Shown here one piece after another: positions 48,753-56,011 of a stretch of 64,000 bases of DNA. Under the pieces are notes generated by a model. That model did not search any database and had not been told where the DNA came from. It saw nothing but the letters and a program-made list of their open reading frames with translations. Numbering within the stretch: position 1 is the first letter of the stretch; every line of letters starts with the position of its first letter. The translations under genes and the position numbers were made by a program. This DNA comes from Methanobacteriota archaeon (lineage in GTDB: Archaea > Halobacteriota > Methanomicrobia > Methanomicrobiales > Methanoculleaceae): the NCBI GenBank assembly GCA_016841955.1, contig JAENYE010000001.1, positions 570,025-634,024 of the forward strand, written 5' to 3'.

Positions 48753-49439
48753 CTATCCCCGATCGAAGAAGGATCGGTCAATGCTCCCGTTGTTCGCATA
48801 CCCCCGGCTCTCCCAGTAGCCGCGGTAGTTCTCATCGTCGGATACCTCGATCCGGGTCACCCATTTCACCCACTTATAGCCCCAGCGGTCCTCGGCCACC
48901 AGCTGAAAGGGGAATCCCCGCTCCGCCGGCAGGGTGACGTTGTTCATGGCATAGGCCAGCAGGATGTCCCGGTCCTCGATGTAGGCAAGGGGAAGTGAGG
49001 AGGAGTAGCCGTCCTCCGCGTAGAAGATGACCGTATTTGCCCCCGGCTTCACCCCCGCCTCCTGCAGGAGATCCTGTACTCTTATTCCCTCCCAGAGGAT
49101 GGTGACATCCCAGCCTTCCACACAGTGGAGGGTAACGACCTTGCGGTAGTGAGGGAACTGCTCCATGAGCGCATCATAGGAGTATACCTTTCTGCTCTCC
49201 ACCAGTCCATCGATGGTGAGAGTGTAGGTGCTCGCATTTACGTGCTGCGGGCCACGGATCGAGTTCTCACGAAAATCCGCAATCGAGGAGAGCTGCTCCC
49301 CCTGGTACTCCCGCACCTCCGCAGGTGCAAGCTCCGTCACTTCCGGTCCGCTCTTCGCCAGGTCGAGGGCGTAGAGGATGATGATGGCGCCGATCAGCAA
49401 TATGACTATGATCCGGCCCGTGCGGCGTCCAATGCGCAT
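48753..49439 (-). CDS. Membrane-anchored molybdopterin oxidoreductase (sulfite oxidase/YedY fold)
   Basis: 228 residues: N-terminal helix (IIVILLIGAIIILYALDLA), then an external oxidoreductase domain of the sulfite oxidase fold. The cofactor cysteine is in VVTLHCVEGWDV (near residue 104), with YTLTIDGLV before it and ERGFPFQLVAEDRWGYKWVK as the conserved C-terminal block. It likely reduces or oxidises a small sulfur compound or methionine sulfoxide at the cell surface, with electrons through the small haem-type subunit. GGAGGAACC precedes the ATG, and a TATA box TTTATATGG is near 49491-49499. Confidence 0.85.
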   Translation of the reverse strand: MRIGRRTGRIIVILLIGAIIILYALDLAKSGPEVTELAPAEVREYQGEQLSSIADFRENSIRGPQHVNASTYTLTIDGLVESRKVYSYDALMEQFPHYRKVVTLHCVEGWDVTILWEGIRVQDLLQEAGVKPGANTVIFYAEDGYSSSLPLAYIEDRDILLAYAMNNVTLPAERGFPFQLVAEDRWGYKWVKWVTRIEVSDDENYRGYWESRGYANNGSIDRSFFDRG

Positions 49440-50568
49440 GAAGGTTCCTCCACCTGATTCCTATAGGCGCTGGAGCGTGGCACCCGGTCCATATAAATGC
49501 ACTGCAGCTCCCCCGGGAGGAGCTCCGCAGGCCGATTGCGTAGCGACAGGATGTTCTCGGTGACGTGTCCCCTCCTTTCGGCTGGCGCTTCCGGCATTCT
49601 TCCCCCGATCGTGGCCCCTGGCTGCGCAGAAAAAGGAATGCTGCTCCCTTCTCTCCGCTCCTCATCCCTGCGATGCCTTCGTGGACTCCTTCCTGGGGAG
49701 CTCCTGGTGCCGCCTCCGCCCGCTTGCCCATCTCCCCGCCGACGAACATCAGCAGCACGAGACCGACCAGCGCCACGACGAGGATCATCACCATCACGTC
49801 AGGGTCGGTGAAGTTGAGGGCGGCAATAGCCAGTGCCGCCGAGAGATTGCGCTGTGCCGTCCCGACGGCGAGCACACGTCTTGTCCCGCCGCCCGGGCCG
49901 CCGAGGACGTAGCCGATCACAAGCGAGACCGCTATGAAGATGATCGTTGCGAGGATCGCGGTGGTGCCGATGATCCCCACGAGGTCGGTGAAGTAGACCA
50001 CGAAGAACGACACGATCAGCGTGAGCAATGAGAGATTCGTCGCCTGGTTCATCAGGGGCAGGAGGCCCGCCGCCACGCTCGCGTACCGCGCTCTGACGAA
50101 GAGAGCGATCGCGAGCGGGACGAGCATCAGCAGAATGAGCGACCGGGCGATCGCGCAGGGATCGATCGCGACCCTTGGGAGCAGCAGTGGCAGGACGATC
50201 GGCACGTAGGCGATCGTCACCGCCATCAGGAGCACCATCAATCCCACGGCAAAGGCGATATCCCCCTTCGCCACCTGCGCAAGTTTCGGCAGGAACGGGG
50301 CTCCTGCGGCAGTTCCGAGGATGAACAGGCCTATGGAGAGCCCTTCGCTAAGCGGAAAGATCGTCAGGAGAACGAGCGCGAGCAGCGGCACCAGGACGAA
50401 GTTCGCCGCCAGGGAGAGGATCACCAGCCGTGTGTTCTTCAGCGGTTCGATGATCTCGCGCACGGTCAGGGAGAAGCCCATGCCGAGCATACTGGAGATC
50501 ACGAAGATTAGTGCCGCAAGAACGCCGATCGTCCCAAGGAAGTCAAGAAACGATACGGTTTCTACCAT
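49267..50568 (-). CDS. Bile acid:sodium symporter (BASS)-type transporter, apparently reading through at its 3' end
   Basis: 433 residues. The first ~310 are a normal BASS/ArsB-like transporter with nine to ten helices (VLAALIFVISSMLGMGFSL, LILGTAAGAPFLPKLAQ-type segment GTAAGAPFLPKLAQVAKGDI, AQRNLSAALAIAALNF). The last ~120 residues are Arg/Ser/His-rich and not membrane-like, and the frame runs 173 bp into the downstream oxidoreductase gene on the same strand, across its promoter. This looks like loss of the original stop by a frameshift or point mutation after GGEMGKRAEAAPGAPQEG. Substrate unknown. Confidence 0.75.
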   Translation of the reverse strand: MVETVSFLDFLGTIGVLAALIFVISSMLGMGFSLTVREIIEPLKNTRLVILSLAANFVLVPLLALVLLTIFPLSEGLSIGLFILGTAAGAPFLPKLAQVAKGDIAFAVGLMVLLMAVTIAYVPIVLPLLLPRVAIDPCAIARSLILLMLVPLAIALFVRARYASVAAGLLPLMNQATNLSLLTLIVSFFVVYFTDLVGIIGTTAILATIIFIAVSLVIGYVLGGPGGGTRRVLAVGTAQRNLSAALAIAALNFTDPDVMVMILVVALVGLVLLMFVGGEMGKRAEAAPGAPQEGVHEGIAGMRSGEKGAAFLFLRSQGPRSGEECRKRQPKGGDTSPRTSCRYAIGLRSSSRGSCSAFIWTGCHAPAPIGIRWRNLHAHWTPHGPDHSHIADRRHHHPLRPRPGEERTGSDGACTCGGAGVPGGAALLDCGFS

Positions 50569-51119
50569 TTCGTCACTCCACTCGCCGGATCGGCGGCAGG
50601 TACCACTGGCTCTCGTCGAATGCCTCCTGCCCCGGCATGTACATGCGGAGAATGGGGCGGAATGCTCCGGCCGCTGCCGGTTGCTCGTGTGCCGACGTAT
50701 GCTAAGTTGTTCGACCGGGCATCCACGAACTGCATCACGTAGGAGCGGTTCCCCGTGGCGGGCGCGTGGAAAACGAGCGGTTCATTCCCGGGATCCACCT
50801 GCGACATCGAGTAGAGCGTATCGTTGTTGGGCGACGCTATTCCCAGGCGTCGGCCGGTGAGAAGGCAGGCCCGGGTGGGCGAGCGGAGCGCTGTTGTGTG
50901 CCACTGCGTATACAAAAGACCGTTTGCCCCCAGCCGGTCGATGTTTGGTGTCTCTATCAGGCCCCCGTAGCAGGACATGGCGGAGAATCCGACGTCGTCG
51001 AGGACGATCATCAGGACGTTGGCCGCTCCTTCGGGTGCCTTTGGTTCTTCATACGGCATCCGGTCAGGGACCGAATCCCGAATGTCGACGTTGATGACGC
51101 CGCCAAATGTGCGTTTCAT
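50562..51119 (-). pseudogene. Chimeric remnant: sulfatase N-terminus joined to a DUF1254/DUF1214 tail
   Basis: Residues 1-~90 are the start of a large arylsulfatase (VLMIVLDDVGFSAMSCYGG, TPNIDRLGANGLLYTQWHTT). The formylglycine site should read C-S-P-T-R but reads R-S-P-T-R (codon 50883-50885). Immediately after LLTGRR the sequence becomes DUF1254-like (SPNNDTLYSMSQVD, YVMQFVDARSNNLAYVGTRA). After a frameshift near 50670 the natural DUF1214 end MYMPGQEAFDESQWYLPPI, then RRVE and stop at 50573-50575, is readable in another frame. At least two deletions are needed. No catalytic activity is expected. Confidence 0.75.
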
Positions 51120-51277
51120 AGACGTTCCCCCAGCGGTGGGGGCGAGAGGTCCCGACCGGATAGAGTCCTCTGCCTAATACAATAGGTTAAAAACCAATTG
51201 GTCGTCAGGATCGATACTCAGGCGGCGCCCTCTCCGGCATCGGCAGGAGGAGTGCGGGCCGGCGGCTAACCAAAACC

Positions 51278-51670
51278 TCATTGCGGGGCCAGAGGGACCA
51301 CGAGCCCTTCCCGGAGCCAGCCCCAGGCGTCCCTGAGACGGCTCTCCGGGAAGTAGCGCACGTCGATCCCGGAGAACCCGACAAAGAGCCCCGGCAGGTG
51401 GTTCATCCATTCCCGCCACCGCTCTCCGCCGACGACGGCGATCCGGTCGACACTCTCCGTTCCCGGCCACTGCTTGAATGCGTCCCAGGCCTCGCCGGGC
51501 CTCCAGCTGCGGAAACCCTCGATCTTTAAGAGGATCCGGACGTTGTGGTGGTCTTTCATCGCTCGTTCGAGTTCCGGGATCAGGACGGTGGCATAATCGC
51601 TCTCGCTCAGTTTCCCGTCGAACCGGAACCCGAGAACACTTCCAGAACTTTCCTTCATCCGGTCAAGCAT
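51278..51670 (-). CDS. SpoIIAA-like (STAS-related) cytosolic protein
   Basis: 130 residues of the SpoIIAA-like/DUF3478 family: SVLGFRFDGKLSESDYATVL, VRILLKIEGFRSWRPGEAWD, RIAVVGGERWREWMNHLPGL, then GFSGIDVRYFPES. Fold is STAS-like but lacks the SSSG switch, so it is unlikely to be an RsbV substrate; the family may bind lipids. A close paralogue lies at 53.1 kb. ATG 51670 has GGAG five bases before it. The gap 51671-51870 shows no gene. Confidence 0.82.
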   Translation of the reverse strand: MLDRMKESSGSVLGFRFDGKLSESDYATVLIPELERAMKDHHNVRILLKIEGFRSWRPGEAWDAFKQWPGTESVDRIAVVGGERWREWMNHLPGLFVGFSGIDVRYFPESRLRDAWGWLREGLVVPLAPQ

Positions 51671-51870
51671 GGGTGCTCCTATGGGCCTCCAAAGAAAAAA
51701 AGGTATGGCTGGTCGGCGGTGATGCGCCGGTGGGTATGCGTATATACTCCTGTGCGTGATAGACGGCAATATCCTGTCGCGTCAGGGGGTCCCGCGAATG
51801 GAGCTGGAGCTCTCAATCGGGTTCACCTGCCCCTCAACGTCATATTCGCCGTCACGATCGTCTTCTTAGA

Positions 51871-52119
51871 GCGGAGAAACCCGTCGTCGACGGGAAGGCG
51901 GGCTCGGTCGGAAGCGCGAACCGGGACGTCCGGAGTTTCCGGCTGAACTTCGAGGCGAACGCCTTCTTCTACGATGCGGCCGTCGGGGCTGGCCTCACGC
52001 GGGCCTTCGAGGAGGATCTCGCCTTCTCCACCGAGATCACACTGGATAGCTACCGGGCGCGGTCCCTCCGGGTCCGGGTGAAGGAGTCGATCTCCGGGCT
52101 CTTTTCGCCGCTCGGGTGA
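51871..52119 (+). pseudogene. C-terminal remnant of a cardiolipin synthase/PLD-type gene
   Basis: An open stretch without a start codon codes for 82 residues that match the end of cardiolipin synthases: KPVVDGKAGSVGSANRDVRS (second HKD block, its histidine lost), FRLNFEANAFFYD, EEDLAFSTEITLDSYRARSL and RVRVKESISGLFSPLG-stop. All upstream domains are missing. It faces the PHP gene, whose stop is 6 bp away. The adjacent sulfatase remnant suggests a decaying accessory region. Confidence 0.75.
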
Positions 52120-52125
52120 GGTTTT

Positions 52126-52992
52126 TCACCGGTTCAGCCGGCCCTGGACGAACTTCCTGATCCGGGGGAGGCCCTGCTCCCAGCGGGCCTGGAGGATGGG
52201 GACGGTGTAGGGAAGGTGGTGCGGGAGGACCGCGGTTCCCATCACCGCCTTCTCGACGAATGGCCGTTCGCGGCCGATGATGACCGTTTCTCTCTTGCGG
52301 ATGGCGTCCAGGAACTCTTCCACGGTATCTGCCTCGGCGCAGGTGACGACCCCGCCGAGTTCGTGGAGGAGGTGGCCGTCGGTCCCGCCGGTCCGCCCGA
52401 GGCCGTGGGTGACGGCGAGCCCGGTCGCCTTCAGGTTATGGGACCGGGCCATTCCGCCGCAGATCACCTCGAGGGCGTCGAGGCGGGAGAAGACACCTTC
52501 GCCGATGCACGCGCCGGCGACGCAACGCTCGACCCCCCTGTTCAGGAAGGCGTAGCCGCAGGGGTGCGCCTCGGCGGCGATGCAGGCGTAGTCCTCCCGG
52601 CGATCGAGGATCTCGGGCGTATCGAGGCGTATCGCGGTAAAAGGCCCGTTCCTCCTGTTTTTCTCGACATGGCGCCGGTAGAAGTCCTGAAGATCGGACG
52701 TCGAGTAAAAATAGAGGAGGATGTGCGGGCCGTCATTGGCGCTGACCTCGATCCCGGGGACGAGGGGAACCCGGATTCCCTGCCGCTCCGCCTCGGCCAC
52801 GCCGCCGACCTGGTTGTGGTCGGTGATCGCAAGCCCGACTCCCCGCCGGGCTGCGAGTTTCAGCGCGTCCCGCACCCGGGTGGCGGAGTCGGAGTGCCGG
52901 GTGTGGAAGTGGAGGTCCGCCGGGAGCAGGTCGAGGCACCGGATCTCTTTCGGCAGAGGCTTCTCGAATATGACGTTCTTATAATAGCGCAT
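52126..52992 (-). CDS. PHP-domain phosphoesterase
   Basis: 288 residues of the PHP superfamily, with metal-binding motifs in order: ADLHFHTRHSDS, LAITDHNQVGG, GIEVSANDG, CIAAEAHPCGYAF and RTGGTDGHLLHELGGVV. These bind two to three metal ions and hydrolyse phosphoesters of small molecules or nucleic acids; the substrate is not evident. Conserved and apparently intact, in contrast with the broken genes on its left. Confidence 0.88.
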   Translation of the reverse strand: MRYYKNVIFEKPLPKEIRCLDLLPADLHFHTRHSDSATRVRDALKLAARRGVGLAITDHNQVGGVAEAERQGIRVPLVPGIEVSANDGPHILLYFYSTSDLQDFYRRHVEKNRRNGPFTAIRLDTPEILDRREDYACIAAEAHPCGYAFLNRGVERCVAGACIGEGVFSRLDALEVICGGMARSHNLKATGLAVTHGLGRTGGTDGHLLHELGGVVTCAEADTVEEFLDAIRKRETVIIGRERPFVEKAVMGTAVLPHHLPYTVPILQARWEQGLPRIRKFVQGRLNR

Positions 52993-53085
52993 GGGATCGC
53001 TGTCTGTCTGATCACCGGTAGGTCGCGGGGGGTGAAAAAGGGTTGCCTGTTCTCCGGGGAGGCGGTCTTTCGCGCCCCGATGGTG

Positions 53086-53487
53086 CTATCCCATCCCGAC
53101 AGCGGCCTCTTTTGTGACCATCGGCTCCCGCAGCCAGTCGAGGGCTGCCGCCAGGTGGTCGTCGGTGAAGTAGCGCACGTCGATCCCTGTAAAACCCACA
53201 AAGAGTCCCGGCAGGTGGTTCATCCACTCTTCCCACTTCTCCCCGCCGACGATCGCGATCCGGTCGACCTTCTCCATCCCCGGCCAGTCCTTGAGGCCCT
53301 CCCAGTACCCGTGCGGCTTCCAGCCGTGGAAGTTCACGATATGAAAGAGTATCCGGAGGGTCGGGTGGCTCTTTTCCGCCTCCTCAAGCGCCGGGATCAG
53401 CGTTCTGTCGTAGTCTCCGGCCGTCATCTCGCCGTCGAACCGGAACCCGACGACCGCTCCTGCACCTGTTGCCATCCCCTCAAGCAT
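53086..53487 (-). CDS. SpoIIAA-like (STAS-related) protein, paralogue of the 51.3-kb gene
   Basis: 133 residues that align throughout with the 51.3-kb paralogue: AVVGFRFDGEMTAGDYDRTL, RILFHIVNFHGWKPHGYWEG, DRIAIVGGEKWEEWMNHLPG, LFVGFTGIDVRYFTDDHL. The two copies flank the cardiolipin-synthase remnant and the PHP gene, so a local duplication with intervening insertion is likely. The gap 53488-53676 has a CCGGCCG-TCACC-CGGCCGG hairpin (53523-53541) and no supported gene. Confidence 0.82.
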   Translation of the reverse strand: MLEGMATGAGAVVGFRFDGEMTAGDYDRTLIPALEEAEKSHPTLRILFHIVNFHGWKPHGYWEGLKDWPGMEKVDRIAIVGGEKWEEWMNHLPGLFVGFTGIDVRYFTDDHLAAALDWLREPMVTKEAAVGMG

Positions 53488-53676
53488 GGCGCCCCCTCTC
53501 CGGGGCGAATCAGAAAAAGGTTCCGGCCGTCACCCGGCCGGGGCTCTTTTGGGACCGCCACCTTCCCGGCGAGTTCCTCCTTTGATGACTCCGAGAGGCA
53601 GCGGTTCCCGGCGTGTGCGACGTCGATCGCGCCGACGAGGACGAAGATCACCGAGCGCGGTGTCGTCGAGACCGCG

Positions 53677-54237
53677 TCACCATTCCTTAACCCCGATCTC
53701 GATGCCTGCGAGTTTCCGGTAAATCCGGCGTTTTCGTATCTCGCGCCGGTAGTCGTAGACGAAGTACTCGTAGGTGTCCCAGACCGTCACCCAGTTCAAG
53801 ATGGTGATCAGCCCGCCGAGCAGGATGATGACGGGCCCATCGAGCGATTCGGAGAAGAGCGCGACGAAAACGATTGCGACCGCCGCATTGAGGGTGGCGA
53901 GGGCGAGACTGATCCTCCCTTCCCGGCGGGAGACCCGTTTATCGTCGTCGAGGTCGCGCAACCGGAACGAGAAGTGCCGCCGGATCGTCTCCGGGAGGAG
54001 CGCGGCCTCCTCCGGAGAGAGCGAATCCTGCGGGAGGCCGATGGTGATACCGGCGATCTCTTTGATGTCGTAGCCGTCGAGATAGCCGGCGATATACTCC
54101 TCGGCGAACTCTGTGAGTTCCCGATCCGGGAGAGAAGACGGGTCGTCCGGGTCAAGGATCTGCTCCGCCGCCTTGAATCGGAACGTGATCTCTACTGCCC
54201 CTTCTTGCTCCGTGCGGATGACCCCGACTTCCCTCAT
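53677..54237 (-). CDS. Two-helix membrane protein of unknown function
   Basis: 186 residues: an acidic cytosolic start (AAEQILDPDDPSSLPDRELT), a helical region (TIRRHFSFRLRDLDDDKRVS), two adjacent membrane segments (LATLNAAVAIVFVALF and GPVIILLGGLITILNWVTVW) and a basic tail (YDYRREIRKRRIYRK). No family recognised. ATG 54237 is preferred. The upstream DUF1269 frame runs into this gene because of a 14-bp duplication; without it, the spacing would be 77 bp. Confidence 0.7.
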   Translation of the reverse strand: MREVGVIRTEQEGAVEITFRFKAAEQILDPDDPSSLPDRELTEFAEEYIAGYLDGYDIKEIAGITIGLPQDSLSPEEAALLPETIRRHFSFRLRDLDDDKRVSRREGRISLALATLNAAVAIVFVALFSESLDGPVIILLGGLITILNWVTVWDTYEYFVYDYRREIRKRRIYRKLAGIEIGVKEW

Positions 54238-54850
54238 ACCCCAGTCCGGCCCCCTGCATGCCGCTCTCCACGGGGCTGCTGTATCGGGGAGGGCAACCGT
54301 CTCCACCCGGCCGCTCACACGGCGGGCGGCGGAACCTCAGCCGGTGCCGCCGTCCCGGTGCCGCCGTCCCGGTGCCGAAGGCGTCGCGGAGGTTCGCCTC
54401 CTCCGTCTCCGAGAGCGACGTCCGGACGACGCGGCCCCCGTACTCCTTGATGGCGTCGACCACCTTGTCCGGGGTCATCTTCCGGATGAGCAGGAAGACG
54501 GCGGAGTTGCCCGGCCCGACGTTCTCCGCGACCTCTTTGATGAATTTGTCGTCGATGCCGTAGTCGGAGAAACGCCCGGCGAGTGCCCCGGCGATCGCGC
54601 CGACGGCAAGCCCGAAGATCGGGGCAAAGAAGATCAGGCCGATCAGGAGCCCCCAGAAGGCGCCGGAGAGCGCCCCCATGCCGGCCAGGTTGGTGGCCTG
54701 CTTGATCTCGGTCTTCCCGTCCCGGCGGTGGACGACGACCACCAGGTCCTCCAGTTCGATGATGTGCTCCTTTGTCAGGTCGACAAGCCTGTCCCTGACC
54801 CGGAACGCGGTTTCCTCGCCATCGTAGGCGATGGCAATCAGATCACTCAT
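54152..54850 (-). CDS. DUF1269 membrane protein, 3' end shifted by a 14-bp tandem duplication
   Basis: Residues 1-~155 are a DUF1269 protein: ferredoxin-like halves (LIAIAYDGEETAFRVRDRL, EDLVVVVHRRDGKTEIKQAT) around a Gly-rich membrane hairpin (SGAFWGLLIGLIFFAPIFGL, AVGAIAGALAG), then KFIKEVAENVGPGNSAVFLL and TSLSETEEANLRDAFGTGTA. From residue ~160 the sequence is Arg/Gly-rich nonsense overlapping the next gene by 86 bp. Removing one copy of the 14-bp unit at 54342-54369 restores APAEVPPPAV and a stop at 54315-54317, a normal family length. Confidence 0.82.
   Translation of the reverse strand: MSDLIAIAYDGEETAFRVRDRLVDLTKEHIIELEDLVVVVHRRDGKTEIKQATNLAGMGALSGAFWGLLIGLIFFAPIFGLAVGAIAGALAGRFSDYGIDDKFIKEVAENVGPGNSAVFLLIRKMTPDKVVDAIKEYGGRVVRTSLSETEEANLRDAFGTGTAAPGRRHRLRFRRPPCERPGGDGCPPRYSSPVESGMQGAGLGYEGSRGHPHGARRGSRDHVPIQGGGADP
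54342..54369. repeat. 14-bp tandem duplication causing a frameshift
   Basis: CGGTGCCGCCGTCC occurs twice in direct succession (54342-54355, 54356-54369), followed by a partial third unit CGGTGCCG. The length is not a multiple of three. Confidence 0.85.
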
Positions 54851-54934
54851 AGACCCCCCACTGCAATTGAGATGCAGGCGAAAATATAATTGAGGATATA
54901 TATTTCCTGCGGTCGGTCCGGTGCAGGGTGCGGT

Positions 54935-55957
54935 CTACTCCTCTCGGCCCCCGTTGCCCATCAGCTCCCCGATCCACCGGGTCTCCTCCCAGCTCTCGAG
55001 GAGGAGCTTCACCGCGATCGTCAGCGGTATGGCGAGGAAGACCCCGACCGCCCCGAGGATGAACCCCCAGAAGACGACGGAGAAGAGGACGACGAACGGC
55101 GAGAGGTTGAGTTCCCGCCCGGCCATCCGGGGGAGGACGAGGTTCTCGGCGGCGGCGTCGACGAGGGTCATAGCGACGATGACGGCCAGGGCCCCAGCCG
55201 GCCCGAACTTGATGAGAGCGAGGAGGGTGGGCGGGATCGCGGCTGCAGCGAGGCCGATGTAAGGGACGTAGCTCAGGACGAAGGCGATGAACCCCCAGAG
55301 CACCGCAAAGTCGACCCCGAGGAGGGCGAGGAAGAGCCCGGTCCCGACGCCGGTGATCAGGTTCACCTTCGTCCTGACCACCACGTAATCGATGAGGATC
55401 CGGCCCGACTGCGAGAAATGCCGGTAGAGGGGGCTCTGTGGCCCCAGGCGCCGCGCGAGAGCAGCCTTGACGCGGGGCCCCTCAATGAGAAGGAACCCGA
55501 TCCCGATGAAGGCGAGAAGGGCGTCGAAGGTGATGGTCCCGACCTGCCGGGCAAGCCCGGCCACCTGCTGGATCACGAACCCCTGGTCGATGTAGTCCCA
55601 TACCGTGAAACTGCCGGGATCGATGCCGTAGTCGGCGAGTACGGCCGCCTGCGCCTCGAGGCTCGCCTGGTACTGCGGCAGGGAGCGGATAAACCCGGTG
55701 AAAGCCATGCCAAGGAAGGCGAGCACCCCGACGAGGATCCCGATGAGTCCTGCGACCACCGTTCCGGCGGCGAGGACCGGGGGTACTCCCCGGCGGGTCA
55801 GCCACGTCATGACGGGCGCGGTGATCATGGCAAAGAAGACGGCGACGAGGAACGGGCCGAAGATCGGGGTGGCCACCCGGACTCCCGCGAGCACGATGAC
55901 GACCGCCGCCCCGATGATCGCGGCACGGGCAGGGGGGGAAAGGCTCTCGGCGGTCAT
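54935..55957 (-). CDS. AI-2E family transporter (second copy)
   Basis: 340 residues with the same plan as the 45-kb gene: paired N-terminal helices (IIGAAVVIVLAGVRVATPIF, FLVAVFFAMITAPVMTWLTR), a helical external part, then FIAFVLSYVPYIGLAAAAIP and FSVVFWGFILGAVGVFLAIP. Identity with the first copy is only moderate by eye, so they are old paralogues. ATG 55957 was chosen over GTG 55963. The SulP gene lies 54 bp upstream on the same strand. Confidence 0.87.
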   Translation of the reverse strand: MTAESLSPPARAAIIGAAVVIVLAGVRVATPIFGPFLVAVFFAMITAPVMTWLTRRGVPPVLAAGTVVAGLIGILVGVLAFLGMAFTGFIRSLPQYQASLEAQAAVLADYGIDPGSFTVWDYIDQGFVIQQVAGLARQVGTITFDALLAFIGIGFLLIEGPRVKAALARRLGPQSPLYRHFSQSGRILIDYVVVRTKVNLITGVGTGLFLALLGVDFAVLWGFIAFVLSYVPYIGLAAAAIPPTLLALIKFGPAGALAVIVAMTLVDAAAENLVLPRMAGRELNLSPFVVLFSVVFWGFILGAVGVFLAIPLTIAVKLLLESWEETRWIGELMGNGGREE

Positions 55958-56011
55958 ATTCACGAGGAAGGTATGGGCGCTCCCGAAAGAAAGAGTTTTC
56001 CGGACGGGGTC

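Noticed and set aside
49267-50568. Stop-codon readthrough or recoding as the cause of the long BASS frame
   Set aside because: No recoded stop or SECIS/PYLIS-like structure is needed; the tail is simply open and non-homologous, which fits mutation better.
53424-53651. 75-codon minus-strand frame between the SpoIIAA-like gene and the membrane protein
   Set aside because: Overlaps the real paralogue's start and a GC hairpin; only a short hydrophobic start looks protein-like.
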